Shown: positions 27,792 through 40,195, counted from the stretch's first letter. The stretch is 64,000 bases of DNA from Rhodanobacter sp. L36 (GCF_009765755.1 NZ_LMUV01000002.1:519693-583692), one strand, 5' to 3'. Notes: generated by a model not told the origin, from the letters alone. Program-made: numbers and translations.

Positions 27792-29774
27792 ATGCTCAAT
27801 CCGCAACAACTGGCCGCCGTCGAACATTGCGACAGCCCGCTGCTGGTGCTCGCCGGTGCAGGCTCGGGCAAGACATCAGTGATCACTCAGAAGATCGCGT
27901 ACCTGATCGCGCGCCGAAAACTGCCGCCCTCGAAAATCGCTGCGATCACCTTCACCAACAAGGCCGCGCGCGAAATGCGCGATCGCGTCGCCAAGCTCGT
28001 CACCGAAGAAGACGCGCAAGCGCTCACCGTGTGCACGTTCCACGCGCTGGGCCTGAAATTCCTGCAGATCGAACACGCACGCGCCGGGCTACGTCGCGGT
28101 TTCTCCGTACTCGATGCAGACGACAGCGGCGGCATCATCAAGGAACTCGCGCCGAAAGGCGTCAAGCCCGACGTGCTGTTCGGCATCCGCAACCTGCTCG
28201 GTCGCGCGAAGAACGGCGGCCTCTCGCCGGAGGAAGCGCTCGCCGCTGCGCGCAGCCCACGAGAGCTCGAAGCAGCGACGATCTACGAGATGTATCAACA
28301 ACGCCTCGCTGCATTCAACGCGGTGGATTTCGACGACTTGATCCGGCTGCCATTGCGCATTCTCGAAAGCGACGCCGAATGTCGCGACGCGTGGCGCGAT
28401 CGATTGCGCTATCTGCTGGTGGACGAATACCAGGACACCAACGACGCGCAATATCGATTGCTCAAGGCACTTACCGGCGAGCGTGGCGGCATCACCTGCG
28501 TCGGCGATGACGACCAGTCGATCTACGCATGGCGTGGCGCGAATCCGGAAAACATCGACCAGCTCGGACGCGACTGGCCGAGCCTGCGCGTGATCAAGCT
28601 GGAGCAGAATTATCGCTGCGGCAAACGCATCCTGCGCGCGGCCAACCAGCTGATCGCCAACAACCCGCACCTGCACGAAAAGAAATTGTGGAGCGAGCAT
28701 CCGGAAGGCGCGCCGATTCGCGTGATCGAATGCAAGGAGGCCGAGCACGAAGCCGAACGCGTCGCCTCCATCGCCACCACGCTGGCGGAAAAACACAAAG
28801 CGCGTTGGCATGACATCGCCATTCTTTACCGCGGCAATTTTCAGGCGCGTCCGCTGGAAAAAGCCCTGCGACTCGCGCGCGTGCCGTATCACCTCACCGG
28901 CGCGCTGAGCTTCCTCGATCGCGCTGAAGTGAAAGACCTGCTGTGCTATCTGCGCTTGCTGACCAACCCGAGCGACGACGCCGCGTTCCTGCGCGTGGTC
29001 AACGTGCCCAAGCGTGAAATCGGCGCGACCACGCTGGAGAAACTCGGCCAGTTCGCGCAACAGAAACACAGCTCGCTGCTCGATGCCGTTCGCAGCGACG
29101 GTGTGCTGCGTCAGCTCACGCCGCGGCCAGCGGCTGCGCTCGCCTCATTCGCCAGCCTGCTCGACGAACTCCGCAGCGCATCGTTGCATCAGGGCGCAGC
29201 CGAGCTGGTGGAAACGATTCTGCAGCGCACCGGTTACGCCGCGCAGATTGCCGCTAGCACCAGCGATGCCGCCATGCGTGAACGCAGGCTCGGAAACCTC
29301 AAGGAACTCGCGGACTGGTTCCGCGCCATGCAGAAAGGCGGCAACAGCGCTGGCGATCTCGCATCGCAACTGGCGCTGCTGAGTTACGCCGATCGCGACG
29401 ATCCCGGCAATGCGGTGCGCATGATGACGCTGCACGCGGCGAAAGGCCTCGAATTCCGCTTCGTCTTCATCGTCGGCTGTGAGGATGGCACGCTGCCGCA
29501 CGAAGGCGCGATCGACGAAGGTCGTATCGACGAAGAACGCCGTCTCATGTACGTCGGCATCACCCGCGCCAAGGAATTGCTGACCCTGTCATGGTCGGCC
29601 AAGACCAAACGCTACGGCGACGTCCACAGCAACCAGCCCAGCCGCTTCCTGCACGAGCTGCCGCAAGCCGACCTGCACTGGCAAGGCAAGGATCCCGAAG
29701 CCGACAAGGAAGCCGTGCGCGAAAGCGCGGAGTCGCACATGGCGAGGATCAAGGCGATGCTCGGAAGCAGCTGA
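27792..29774 (+). CDS. rep: ATP-dependent DNA helicase Rep
   Basis: A superfamily 1A 3'-5' helicase that helps replication past bound proteins. The 660-residue product matches E. coli Rep (about 673): MLNPQQLAAVEH start, Walker A AGAGSGKT, TFTNKAAREM, LVDEYQDTND, GDDDQSIYAWRGA, QNYRC, and motif V/VI segments TLHAAKGLEF and YVGITRAKE. The ATG at 27792 gives the family N-terminus. The last ~45 codons (about 29638-29774) recur as a separate copy at 35070-35204; see findings. Confidence 0.96.
   Translation: MLNPQQLAAVEHCDSPLLVLAGAGSGKTSVITQKIAYLIARRKLPPSKIAAITFTNKAAREMRDRVAKLVTEEDAQALTVCTFHALGLKFLQIEHARAGLRRGFSVLDADDSGGIIKELAPKGVKPDVLFGIRNLLGRAKNGGLSPEEALAAARSPRELEAATIYEMYQQRLAAFNAVDFDDLIRLPLRILESDAECRDAWRDRLRYLLVDEYQDTNDAQYRLLKALTGERGGITCVGDDDQSIYAWRGANPENIDQLGRDWPSLRVIKLEQNYRCGKRILRAANQLIANNPHLHEKKLWSEHPEGAPIRVIECKEAEHEAERVASIATTLAEKHKARWHDIAILYRGNFQARPLEKALRLARVPYHLTGALSFLDRAEVKDLLCYLRLLTNPSDDAAFLRVVNVPKREIGATTLEKLGQFAQQKHSSLLDAVRSDGVLRQLTPRPAAALASFASLLDELRSASLHQGAAELVETILQRTGYAAQIAASTSDAAMRERRLGNLKELADWFRAMQKGGNSAGDLASQLALLSYADRDDPGNAVRMMTLHAAKGLEFRFVFIVGCEDGTLPHEGAIDEGRIDEERRLMYVGITRAKELLTLSWSAKTKRYGDVHSNQPSRFLHELPQADLHWQGKDPEADKEAVRESAESHMARIKAMLGSS
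29638..29774 (+). repeat. 3' end of rep, left copy of a direct repeat
   Basis: This 3'-terminal part of rep, including the stop codon, is repeated at 35070-35204. Over the last 30 codons the copies agree at 81 of 90 bases by hand alignment. The two copies bracket the first sulfotransferase/receptor pair. Confidence 0.88.
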
Positions 29775-29848
29775 GCGATTGGCAGGATGCAGGAATGCCC
29801 GCCAATGCTTCGATTTCGATATCTTTGTAAGAAACTTTTGAGGTGGCC

Positions 29849-31450
29849 ATGTCCGATACTGCCGCACTTCTTTCCACGCTGACGCTCGCCTTCAATCAAC
29901 ACGACTGGCGGCGAGCATGGGTTGTTGCGAACGAGTTGCTGATGTTGTCGCCTAGGCATCCAGCCGTGCACTACGTCGCTGGCGTATCCGCCCTGGAGCT
30001 CCAACTGATGCCCAAGGCTCTTTCGCATCTGCACCAGGCTGCCGACCTGGATCCAGATAACATTGACGTCTTGACGCATTTCGCCAAGGCGCTGGCCATC
30101 GTCAAGATGTCGCCGGAAGCACGCAAGGCGGCAGATCGCGCAATGGCTTTGTCGCCTGGAGACGCGATCACCTACGACACACTAGGTGTGGTTTACACGC
30201 AGATTCACGCTCACGTCGAGGCAAGAAACGCATTCGAGCGAGCCGTCGCACTTGATCCGAATCAAGCATCGTATCGGTTCAATCTCGCCACCTCACTGTT
30301 GGCTACTGGTGAAATCAGCGGAGCAAGAGAACAGCTTGAGCATTGCATCAGGCTCGATCCGCAATATTGGAAAGCTCATTCGACGCTGGCGCAGCAAAGC
30401 AGACAGACAGTGGAAGACAATCACATCAGCAGACTTGAGTCGTTGCTGTCGGAACATCAGGGAAATAGCGAAGCGCAAACTTATTTGCACATGGCATTGG
30501 GAAAGGAGCATGAAGATTGCGCCGAGTTTCTCGAGGCTTTCGAGCACTACACGCTGGGCAAGTCAGCTGCTGCTAAAGGGACTGGTTACTCCATCGCACA
30601 AGACGAGGCCCTGTTCGCAGAAATCATGGCGGCTTTCCCAGCCGATCAATTACTGACTGGCTTACATGAAGCCGGCTCAGGGTCGGATGAACCCATATTT
30701 GTGATCGGAATGCCACGTAGTGGAACGACCCTTGTCGAACGCATTATTAGCAGCCATCCGGACGTTTACTCAGCTGGGGAATTGCTGAACTTCGGTCTGA
30801 CTCTCAAGCATCTTTCGGGCACCCGCACGCCAATGCTGCTGGACCTGGAAACCATCAAGCGCGCATCCGGCCTTGATGGAGTGTCGCTCGGCACGCAATA
30901 CATCGCGAGTACACGCCCTGCCACCGGCAAGAAGCCGCATTTCATTGACAAGCTGCCACATAATTTTCTTTACGCGGGATGGATTGCCCGCGCATTGCCG
31001 AACGCCAAGATCATTTGCCTTCGGCGAGATCCTGTAGATACATGCCTCAGCAATTTTCGGCAATTGTTCGCTCGGCATTCGCCGAATTTTGGTTATGCGC
31101 TAAATCTGGTCGATACCGGGCGCTACTACATAATGTTTGACCGCTTGATGGTTCATTGGCAGCGGGTGCTGCCTGGCCGCATCCTTGAAATTTCATATGA
31201 GGCGCTGGTTCAATCACAGGAAAATCGAACACGCGAATTGCTTGAGTTTTGCGGTCTACCCTGGAATGACCTTTGTCTGCAGTTCGAACACAACTCTGCT
31301 CCGGTCAATACTGCCAGCGTCGTACAAGTTCGCTCGCCGATTTATCGCACCTCCCTCAAACGCTGGAAAAAATACGAATCACAGCTAGGTGAACTGCTGG
31401 CCTTGCTTCGCGCAGGCGGCATCGCGATTGAAGCCGAGACATCGCGCTGA
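29849..31450 (+). CDS. TPR-repeat sulfotransferase (copy 1)
   Basis: A 533-residue protein with several tetratricopeptide repeats in the N-terminal ~230 residues and a sulfotransferase domain thereafter. The 5'-phosphosulfate-binding loop IGMPRSGTTLVER is near residue 286, and the 3'-phosphate motif is in NAKIICLRRDPVDTCLSNF. It would transfer sulfate from PAPS to an unknown acceptor. No signal peptide. Start 29849 (ATG after GAGGTGGCC) lies 74 bp behind rep. It is convergent with a TonB receptor, an arrangement repeated by the second pair. Its codons are visibly more A/T-rich than neighbours (31 of 60 G+C at 30661-30720), suggesting transfer. Confidence 0.9.
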   Translation: MSDTAALLSTLTLAFNQHDWRRAWVVANELLMLSPRHPAVHYVAGVSALELQLMPKALSHLHQAADLDPDNIDVLTHFAKALAIVKMSPEARKAADRAMALSPGDAITYDTLGVVYTQIHAHVEARNAFERAVALDPNQASYRFNLATSLLATGEISGAREQLEHCIRLDPQYWKAHSTLAQQSRQTVEDNHISRLESLLSEHQGNSEAQTYLHMALGKEHEDCAEFLEAFEHYTLGKSAAAKGTGYSIAQDEALFAEIMAAFPADQLLTGLHEAGSGSDEPIFVIGMPRSGTTLVERIISSHPDVYSAGELLNFGLTLKHLSGTRTPMLLDLETIKRASGLDGVSLGTQYIASTRPATGKKPHFIDKLPHNFLYAGWIARALPNAKIICLRRDPVDTCLSNFRQLFARHSPNFGYALNLVDTGRYYIMFDRLMVHWQRVLPGRILEISYEALVQSQENRTRELLEFCGLPWNDLCLQFEHNSAPVNTASVVQVRSPIYRTSLKRWKKYESQLGELLALLRAGGIAIEAETSR

Positions 31451-31503
31451 TCGAAAAAAAACTGGGGCGACAGCCTAATGGGAGATCTCTCTTTCGTATA
31501 ACG

Positions 31504-31536
31504 CAAAAAAAGTGACCCCGTTGGTACGGGGTCACT
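31504..31536 (-). terminator. rho-independent terminator of TonB receptor 1
   Basis: AGTGACCCCG (31511-31520) and CGGGGTCACT (31527-31536) are perfect 10-bp arms around TTGGTA. On the minus strand the hairpin is followed by a run of seven T (complement of 31504-31510). It therefore ends the receptor transcript. Confidence 0.9.
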
Positions 31537-31567
31537 CGGATAACAGTTAAATCAACTCAGAAGCGTG

Positions 31568-34492
<2,925 letters not shown>

Positions 34493-34678
34493 TTTGAATT
34501 TTCCCCTAGCAACTACAGGTGAGCCCAACGACACGCGGGCCATTAGAGACACTCACGAACCCTTTGGTTAGTTCAACAAAAGCCCGAATCGGTTCATGGT
34601 GGGTTATGTTTTTAACATATGACGCAAAATCCTTGCAACGTCCTTTTACGAAAATCGCTGTGTCTTACGCCATGAAAG

Positions 34679-34694
34679 ACGTAAATATTTGCGT
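34679..34694. promoter_or_regulatory. candidate operator palindrome, TonB receptor 1
   Basis: ACGTAAATATTTGCGT is a near-palindrome about 187 bases upstream of the receptor start. Its core CG(C/T)AAAT-three bases-TGCG is shared with TCGCAAATTAATGCGA at 40121-40136, upstream of receptor 2. Recurrence upstream of paralogous genes suggests a common regulator; no regulator gene is adjacent. Confidence 0.45.
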
Positions 34695-34962
34695 TTTTGG
34701 CAAAAGGCTTGCGTCGGATAGGCGGCTTGCGGAATCGATAGATGGACCGCACTCGCACGTATGGCATCGCGCGATCGGGGCGATGTTGGCGGACCAGCGA
34801 TTGACCTGACGGATGTCTCGTGCTCGTGGCCCGATGCCGAACATGTGGCGTACCGTTGACAATGTTTGATTGTCTGTTGAGCGCTGCATTTTCGCGATGG
34901 GCGCGACCCGACGCATGTCGGTGAGACGCTGCTGTTGCGTAGGTAGCGACCGAGGATCGTCA

Positions 34963-34978
34963 TCGACTGATCAGTCGA
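34963..34978. repeat. perfect 16-bp palindrome
   Basis: TCGACTGATCAGTCGA is fully self-complementary. It lies in non-coding DNA about 90 bases before the rep-derived junction. No gene starts close by. Confidence 0.8.
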
Positions 34979-35069
34979 CAAGGGTTGGCGCGGATCAGAC
35001 GATATGCGTGACTGTTAAGCAGCCACGCGAAGAACGGCTATGCACAATGGCAGAGTCATTTTCCCATGA

Positions 35070-35204
35070 TCCAGCCGCTTCATGCGCCTGTCGCAGGCCA
35101 ACCTGCACCGGCATGGAACGGATCCCGAAGCCGACAAGGAAGCCGTGCGCGAAAGCGCCGAATCGCATATGGCGAGGATCAAGGCGATGTTGGGGAGCGG
35201 CTGA
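35070..35204 (+). pseudogene. second copy of the rep 3' end (gene fragment)
   Basis: This fragment matches the last ~45 codons of rep (29638-29774) in the same frame and ends at the same stop codon. Over the final 30 codons, eight codons differ: six synonymous and two changing (Lys to Thr, Ser to Gly). Upstream, one codon (Glu) is missing without shifting frame. An in-frame TGA at 35067-35069 and loss of similarity mark the left edge. It could express at most a ~40-residue peptide from ATG 35082, which I consider unlikely. It is followed 98 bp later by TPR-sulfotransferase 2, mirroring the 74-bp spacing behind intact rep. Confidence 0.88.
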
Positions 35205-35302
35205 TTGTTCGCACGCCGCACGCGCGTGTAATCGCCAACGCATGACAGTCGCGCCCGTGCATGATGAAATCCGGGCAGTTCGCACCATCCATCCGGAACG
35301 AC

Positions 35303-36907
35303 ATGACTGACGCAACCGCCCTGTATGCGAGGCTCACAGAAGCGTTCAACCGGCGTGCGTGGCAGCAAGCGGAGAAAATGGCGGACGAGCTACTGAGCAT
35401 CGCCCCGCGTCACCCTGGCGGGTTGTACATCGCAGGGCTGACCAAGTTGGAACTGGGTCAGATGCCGAAGGCGCTGGAGTATCTGCGCAAGGCCACCATC
35501 GTCGAACCGACTCGCGTGGATTTCGCCGTGCAGCTGGCGAAAGCTTTTTCGCTCGTGAACAGAAATAGCGAGGCCGAAGTTGCTGCGAACGCCGCAATGG
35601 CTTTATCTCCCACTCACCCGGCGATGCTGGACACGCTGGGCGTGATCTTCAGTAACGTCGGCGCCTACGCATCCGCAGCCGCCGCATTTCGCGTTGCCGT
35701 CAAATCGGCACCGGCGCACGTGTCCTATCGCTACAACCTGGCGACCGCCCTGGTCGCCGCCGGCGATATCGACGAGGCCGAGACCGAGATCGAAACCTGC
35801 ATCGATCAGGATCCGACCTATTGGCGGGCGCACCTGACACTCGCACAATTGAAGCGGCAGACAGCCGCGAGCCATCACGTCGAACGATTGGAATCGCTGT
35901 TATCAGACGTCAGCGAAACACCCGTCGAAAGACCGGCAAGAATGTGGCTCAACATGGCCATCGCGAAGGAATACGAAGACCTGGCCGACTACCCTAAAGC
36001 TTTCGATCACCTCGTTCTGGGGAAGAATGCTGCGATTGCCGATCGCAGCTATTCCATCGAGCAGGACGAAGCCTTGTTTGCCTCCATCATGCATGCGTTT
36101 CCGCAACCGCAGGCACCGGTCGACGGTTATCCGACACACGAGCCCATCTTCATCATTGGCATGCCGCGCTCCGGCACCACGTTGGTGGAACGCATCATTT
36201 CGAGCCATCTGGATGTGCAATCGGCAGGCGAGTTGCTCAACTTCGCCATGTCGTTGAAATTCGTGTCCGGCAGCAAGACGGAAAAGATGATCGACCCCGA
36301 CATCGTATCCCGCGTGCACGACACCGACTGGAACAGGCTTGGCGAAATCTATCTGTCCAGCACGCGGCCTGCGACGGGACAGCGGCCACGTTTCATCGAC
36401 AAGCTGCCGCACAACTTTCTGTATGCAGGTTTCATCGCCAAAGCCATGCCGAACGCGAAGATCATCTGCCTGCGAAGAAACCCGATGGACACCTGCCTCA
36501 GCAATTTTCGCCAGTTGTTCGCTCCAAATTCGCCGTTCTTCGATTACTCATTCGACCTGCTCGACACGGGCAGGTACTACGTCCTGTTCGATCGACTGAT
36601 GGCTCACTGGCAACGCGTTTTTCCGGGACGCATCCTCGAAATCGACTACGAAGACCTGGTGGATTCGCAGGAAGAAAACTCGCGTCGACTGCTGGAATTC
36701 TGCGACCTGCCATGGAACGACGCGTGCCTGCGCTTCGAGGAAAACTCTTCGCCCGTTGCCACCGCCAGTTCCGTGCAGGTGCGCGAGCCACTTTATCGAA
36801 GCGCCATGGAGCGTTGGAAGAAATATGGATCCAGGCTGGATGAGCTACAAGCCCTCTTGACAAGCGCCGGCATCAAAATAGAACGCCAAGTCGTTTTGAA
36901 CTATTAA
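35303..36907 (+). CDS. TPR-repeat sulfotransferase (copy 2)
   Basis: A 534-residue paralogue of the gene at 29849-31450: N-terminal tetratricopeptide repeats, then the PAPS-binding loop IGMPRSGTTLVER near residue 284 and NAKIICLRRNPMDTCLSNF. The C-terminal domain is about two-thirds identical to copy 1 by eye, the TPR part less so. Start 35303 corresponds to the start of copy 1; GGAACG lies just upstream. No signal peptide. Base composition here is closer to the rest of the window (37 of 60 G+C at 36121-36180). It is convergent with TonB receptor 2. Confidence 0.9.
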   Translation: MTDATALYARLTEAFNRRAWQQAEKMADELLSIAPRHPGGLYIAGLTKLELGQMPKALEYLRKATIVEPTRVDFAVQLAKAFSLVNRNSEAEVAANAAMALSPTHPAMLDTLGVIFSNVGAYASAAAAFRVAVKSAPAHVSYRYNLATALVAAGDIDEAETEIETCIDQDPTYWRAHLTLAQLKRQTAASHHVERLESLLSDVSETPVERPARMWLNMAIAKEYEDLADYPKAFDHLVLGKNAAIADRSYSIEQDEALFASIMHAFPQPQAPVDGYPTHEPIFIIGMPRSGTTLVERIISSHLDVQSAGELLNFAMSLKFVSGSKTEKMIDPDIVSRVHDTDWNRLGEIYLSSTRPATGQRPRFIDKLPHNFLYAGFIAKAMPNAKIICLRRNPMDTCLSNFRQLFAPNSPFFDYSFDLLDTGRYYVLFDRLMAHWQRVFPGRILEIDYEDLVDSQEENSRRLLEFCDLPWNDACLRFEENSSPVATASSVQVREPLYRSAMERWKKYGSRLDELQALLTSAGIKIERQVVLNY

Positions 36908-36935
36908 TCGTCGTTGTTATTGGCGACGGACAAAC

Positions 36936-36966
36936 AAAAACGGCACCGTGATAACGGAGCCGTTTT
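36936..36966. terminator. bidirectional terminator between pair 2 genes
   Basis: AAAACGGC-A-CCGT and ACGG-A-GCCGTTTT form a stem with one A:A mismatch and a 4-base loop, flanked by A and T tracts on either side. It lies between the convergent sulfotransferase 2 and receptor 2, in the same place as the terminator of pair 1. Confidence 0.75.
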
Positions 36967-37027
36967 CGATCAAGCCAGATGAATCAGATGCCGTCAGCAG
37001 AAGATCGATTGCGGCATCAAGGTTTGC

Positions 37028-39955
37028 TTAGTTCTGCGCGCCACCGAATCGGTAGTCGGCCTGTAACATCAGCTGACGACCGTAGATGTTGTAGTTCAAC
37101 GTGTTGTAGTACGGGAAGCTTGCCAGCCAACCGGAATCCTTTGGCGGCATCTTGTTGGCAATGTTGTTGGCCAGCACCGACAGATCCAGACCCTTGATCG
37201 GTGTGAACGTCACGCTCAGGTTGGCGGTGATCCAGGGCGACACCTTGCCGGCACCTGGCGAGCCATAACCATTCACCTGCGCCAGGTAATTCGGCGTCGG
37301 TCCATAGCGGTGCAAATAGAGCGTGCTCGACCACCGATCGTGCAGCGACCACGTGAGTGCGCCACTCACGATGCTCTTGAACTCCGAGCTCTGCAGCGGG
37401 TTGGTCAGCTCATTGATCGCGGGACTACCCGGATAATTCACGTAGCTGTGCTTGATCATGTCGTTGTAATCAAGTTGCAGGCCGAACGTGCCGATGGCCG
37501 TGGGCTTGAACACGTACTTCGCTTCGCCGGTCACCGACTCGGTGGACTCGCTCGCGATATTCACGTTGTAGAGTTCGATGTTGCTAAGTTGACCGGTAAG
37601 TGGGTCACGCTGCACCTGCGCGAATGCCGCCACGCAATCCGGCGAATCCGGTGCCAACTGCGGGGGATTTTGTCGGCACTGCGACTCCGTCTTCAGCAGC
37701 TGATCGACATCCTGGACTTGAATCTCGTTGGCGATATCGATATGGAGATAATCCAGCGAGATGCTCATCCGCTCCAGTGGGGCCCATACAAATCCCGCCG
37801 TCCAGCTCTTGGCGGTCGCCGGCTTCAAATCGGGGTTAGAGAGAGTCGTGCCTAACACCTGTGCCGGGAAATTCTGGCTGCAATCCTTGTTGCCGTTCTG
37901 CGAGCAGGTGTAATAGTCGGTTACCTGCTCGTAAAAACCACTGGGCCCGAGGAAAACCGACGACATGTCGGGAGCGAGGAAGGCCGTGGAATAGCTGCCA
38001 CGAAGCAACAGCGTGTCGAACGGACGATATTCCAGCCCCGCCTTGTAGGTGAACCGATGATCGGATGCCTGGTCAGTGTCGTAGTAGTCGTAACGACCCG
38101 ACAAATCAAGCGTCAGCTGTTTCAGCAGCGGCAGGTTGAATTCGAAGGCGCCAGCGTCATGCGTGCGGGTACCACCGCCCGACGTTGCGGTTTGTCCCCA
38201 CACCGCCCCGCTGGTGATTAACGGATTTGCCGGCTGATACCACGCCTGACTGCCGCCCTCGGCCAAGATGGCGAGGGAGGCATCGCCGCCCGGCAGGCTG
38301 AACAAGCTGCTGTTCGTCACCTGTGCGTGTGTGTTGTTGATCCAGGTATTTGAGAAGCTGTTGATGTTCTGCGTGAAGCTCGCAAACTGCGCTGGGGTAA
38401 TCGGTGAGTAGAGCGCCTGATAATTCGGGTTGACCTTTTCCAGACCCAACGCGTCGTAGCCGTCTGGATTACCCGGGTCGACTGGACGCAGAATCTTGTC
38501 GAAGAAGGCATCCATCGGCGCTGCCATGCGACTCGGAGTACTTGTGCTGGTGCGATCACCAGAACGCAGGAAGTAGACATCCCAGTCCCAGTTCGACTCG
38601 CCGAAGGTGCCCTTCGCTCCGATATCGGCCTGGTACATCAGGTCGTCCTGCCGTCCCAACTGGCTGTAGTAATCGTCGCCCACTTCCTCGGGCCCGAAGA
38701 TGCGTTCGGGAAGTATGATCGTGCCGCCACCGGACGGACCCACGCCCTTGCTCACGTCATCGAGATAGGTACCCTCATCGGAGGCTTCCCAGAAGTTGTA
38801 ATCCGACCCCGGGGTGAGCCGTTCCTGCTGCCAGTCGACCAGTACATCGCTGTAGAGGCGGACATGATCGTTGATGTCGTACTTCAGCTTGAGCATGCCG
38901 TCGTAGCTGCGCGAGGCGTTGCCCAGGGTGGTGTAGCCAAGAACGTTTGGCGACCCGCAGTACGTTCCGGTGCGCGACGCTACCGAGGAATGCGAAGCGA
39001 CCGTCGTGCCATGGAACAATACGCTGTCTGCAGCGCAGTTGTCGGGCGCGGAAAGGTAACCACCCTCGACTAAGTTGTAGTTTGTAAGCCCGTTCAAGAA
39101 ATCATCCACGGTACCGAACTGGGCGACCAACGCGGCAGGTTCGTTCGTGCTGCCGCTAGGCACTTGTCGGGTCAGGGAACGCTGATAAGCCCAGATCGGG
39201 CTGGCATTGTCGAACTCGAACGAACCCAGCACATTGAGTTTGCCGAAGTCATGACCGAAGGTGATGCTCATGGTCTGATTCGCGCCGCCGCCGTCCTTGT
39301 AGTTGCTGGTGCGGGCAAACACCTCGACGCCGTCCATGTGCTGCTTGGTGATGATGTTGATGACACCTGCAATGGCATTGGAACCGTAAATCGACGACGC
39401 ACCGCCAGGCAGGATGTCGATGTGATCGACCATGCTGAGCGGGATATTGGAAATGTTGGTGAAGTTGCTCTGTCCGTTATAGAGCTGGCCGAACTGGGTG
39501 ATCGGCTTGCCATCGATCAGGGTCAACGTGAATTCGGGATTTAACCCATACAGGCTTACCGCCTGGGCGCCTTGGGTGAAACTGGCGCTTGACTGCGCGC
39601 CCTGCACCGCGCCGGTGGCCTGCACCGCGCCCTGCAATGCTTCCGCTACGGTGGTGAAGCCCCTGGCCTTGATGTCTTCAGCCGTGATCGTATAAACCGG
39701 GGCTGCCGTCTGAATCTGCGCATTGTTGATCAGCGATCCAGTGACCGTGACTGCGTCGAGGCGCTTGGCCTTCTTTTCGGCATCCGTGGTCTGGTCGGTT
39801 GTGTCCGACGACTGGCTGTCCTGTTGCGTGGATGAGGACTGATCCGTGGCGGTCTGAGTGGTGGCCTGCGTCGTTGTCGCGGCGGCCTGAGCAATGGAGC
39901 CCAGACCCAACGCCAAAGCTGCAAGCACTGCAGCAGCGAGCTTGGATTTCAACAT
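37028..39955 (-). CDS. TonB-dependent outer-membrane receptor (copy 2)
   Basis: A 975-residue receptor paralogous to that at 31568-34492. It has a signal peptide (MLKSKLAAAVLAALALGLGS, cleavage near IAQA-A), a long Thr/Gln/Ser/Asp-rich linker of about 45 residues, plug segments LDAVTVTGSLINNAQIQTAA, SMVDHIDILPGGASSIYGSN and AIAGVINIIT, then the barrel. The C-terminus reads QADYRFGGAQN. The start 39955 follows GGGGAAAGTC, matching the copy 1 leader; an in-frame ATG at 39967 is less likely. The low-complexity linker is longer than in copy 1. Confidence 0.93.
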   Translation of the reverse strand: MLKSKLAAAVLAALALGLGSIAQAAATTTQATTQTATDQSSSTQQDSQSSDTTDQTTDAEKKAKRLDAVTVTGSLINNAQIQTAAPVYTITAEDIKARGFTTVAEALQGAVQATGAVQGAQSSASFTQGAQAVSLYGLNPEFTLTLIDGKPITQFGQLYNGQSNFTNISNIPLSMVDHIDILPGGASSIYGSNAIAGVINIITKQHMDGVEVFARTSNYKDGGGANQTMSITFGHDFGKLNVLGSFEFDNASPIWAYQRSLTRQVPSGSTNEPAALVAQFGTVDDFLNGLTNYNLVEGGYLSAPDNCAADSVLFHGTTVASHSSVASRTGTYCGSPNVLGYTTLGNASRSYDGMLKLKYDINDHVRLYSDVLVDWQQERLTPGSDYNFWEASDEGTYLDDVSKGVGPSGGGTIILPERIFGPEEVGDDYYSQLGRQDDLMYQADIGAKGTFGESNWDWDVYFLRSGDRTSTSTPSRMAAPMDAFFDKILRPVDPGNPDGYDALGLEKVNPNYQALYSPITPAQFASFTQNINSFSNTWINNTHAQVTNSSLFSLPGGDASLAILAEGGSQAWYQPANPLITSGAVWGQTATSGGGTRTHDAGAFEFNLPLLKQLTLDLSGRYDYYDTDQASDHRFTYKAGLEYRPFDTLLLRGSYSTAFLAPDMSSVFLGPSGFYEQVTDYYTCSQNGNKDCSQNFPAQVLGTTLSNPDLKPATAKSWTAGFVWAPLERMSISLDYLHIDIANEIQVQDVDQLLKTESQCRQNPPQLAPDSPDCVAAFAQVQRDPLTGQLSNIELYNVNIASESTESVTGEAKYVFKPTAIGTFGLQLDYNDMIKHSYVNYPGSPAINELTNPLQSSEFKSIVSGALTWSLHDRWSSTLYLHRYGPTPNYLAQVNGYGSPGAGKVSPWITANLSVTFTPIKGLDLSVLANNIANKMPPKDSGWLASFPYYNTLNYNIYGRQLMLQADYRFGGAQN

Positions 39956-40120
39956 GACTTTCCCCATGAATTTAGAAATTAATTGACGCCAGCGACCAGC
40001 TGTCATTACTGCGGACCAGATGTTTCCCCATTACTTCCGCGATTGGCACTAAATGCGAATCCGGCCTGAATTTTTAGCATGAACGTATTATTCACGCAAC
40101 AAATACACCTGCCCAGAAAA

Positions 40121-40136
40121 TCGCAAATTAATGCGA
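40121..40136. promoter_or_regulatory. candidate operator 1, TonB receptor 2
   Basis: TCGCA-AATTAA-TGCGA is a palindrome 166 bases upstream of the receptor start. It shares the CG(C/T)AAAT...TGCG core with the site upstream of receptor 1. Confidence 0.5.
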
Positions 40137-40158
40137 CATCTTGCGTAAATTAAGATGT
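40136..40158. promoter_or_regulatory. inverted repeat between the two candidate operators
   Basis: ACATCTT (40136-40142) and AAGATGT (40152-40158) are perfect 7-bp arms around GCGTAAATT. It directly abuts candidate operator 1. Confidence 0.4.
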
Positions 40159-40173
40159 TGAATACACACTAGG

Positions 40174-40195
40174 AAATCGCAATTTGATGCGATTT
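40174..40195. promoter_or_regulatory. candidate operator 2, TonB receptor 2
   Basis: AAATCGCA-ATTTGA-TGCGATTT has perfect 8-bp arms with the same TCGCA-N6-TGCGA geometry as the site at 40121-40136. The two centres are 56 bases apart. Confidence 0.5.

Larger units (their letters stand above)
34493..35069. other. gene-free region upstream of TonB receptor 1
   Basis: 577 bases without a convincing gene. The part nearest the receptor is A/T-rich and contains the candidate operator at 34679-34694. Further on are a 6-bp-arm inverted repeat GACAAT/ATTGTC (34858-34874) and a perfect 16-bp palindrome (34963-34978). The region ends at the junction with the second rep 3' end. Confidence 0.7.

Noticed and set aside
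34856-34884. TTGACA as a -35 promoter element
   Set aside because: The position 17 bases downstream reads GAGCGC, which is no -10 box, and no gene follows in a sensible place.
35082-35204. A short gene (about 40 codons) from the rep fragment
   Set aside because: Its similarity is entirely to the rep C-terminus, it has no ribosome-binding site, and an in-frame stop marks the junction; a gene fragment is the simpler reading.
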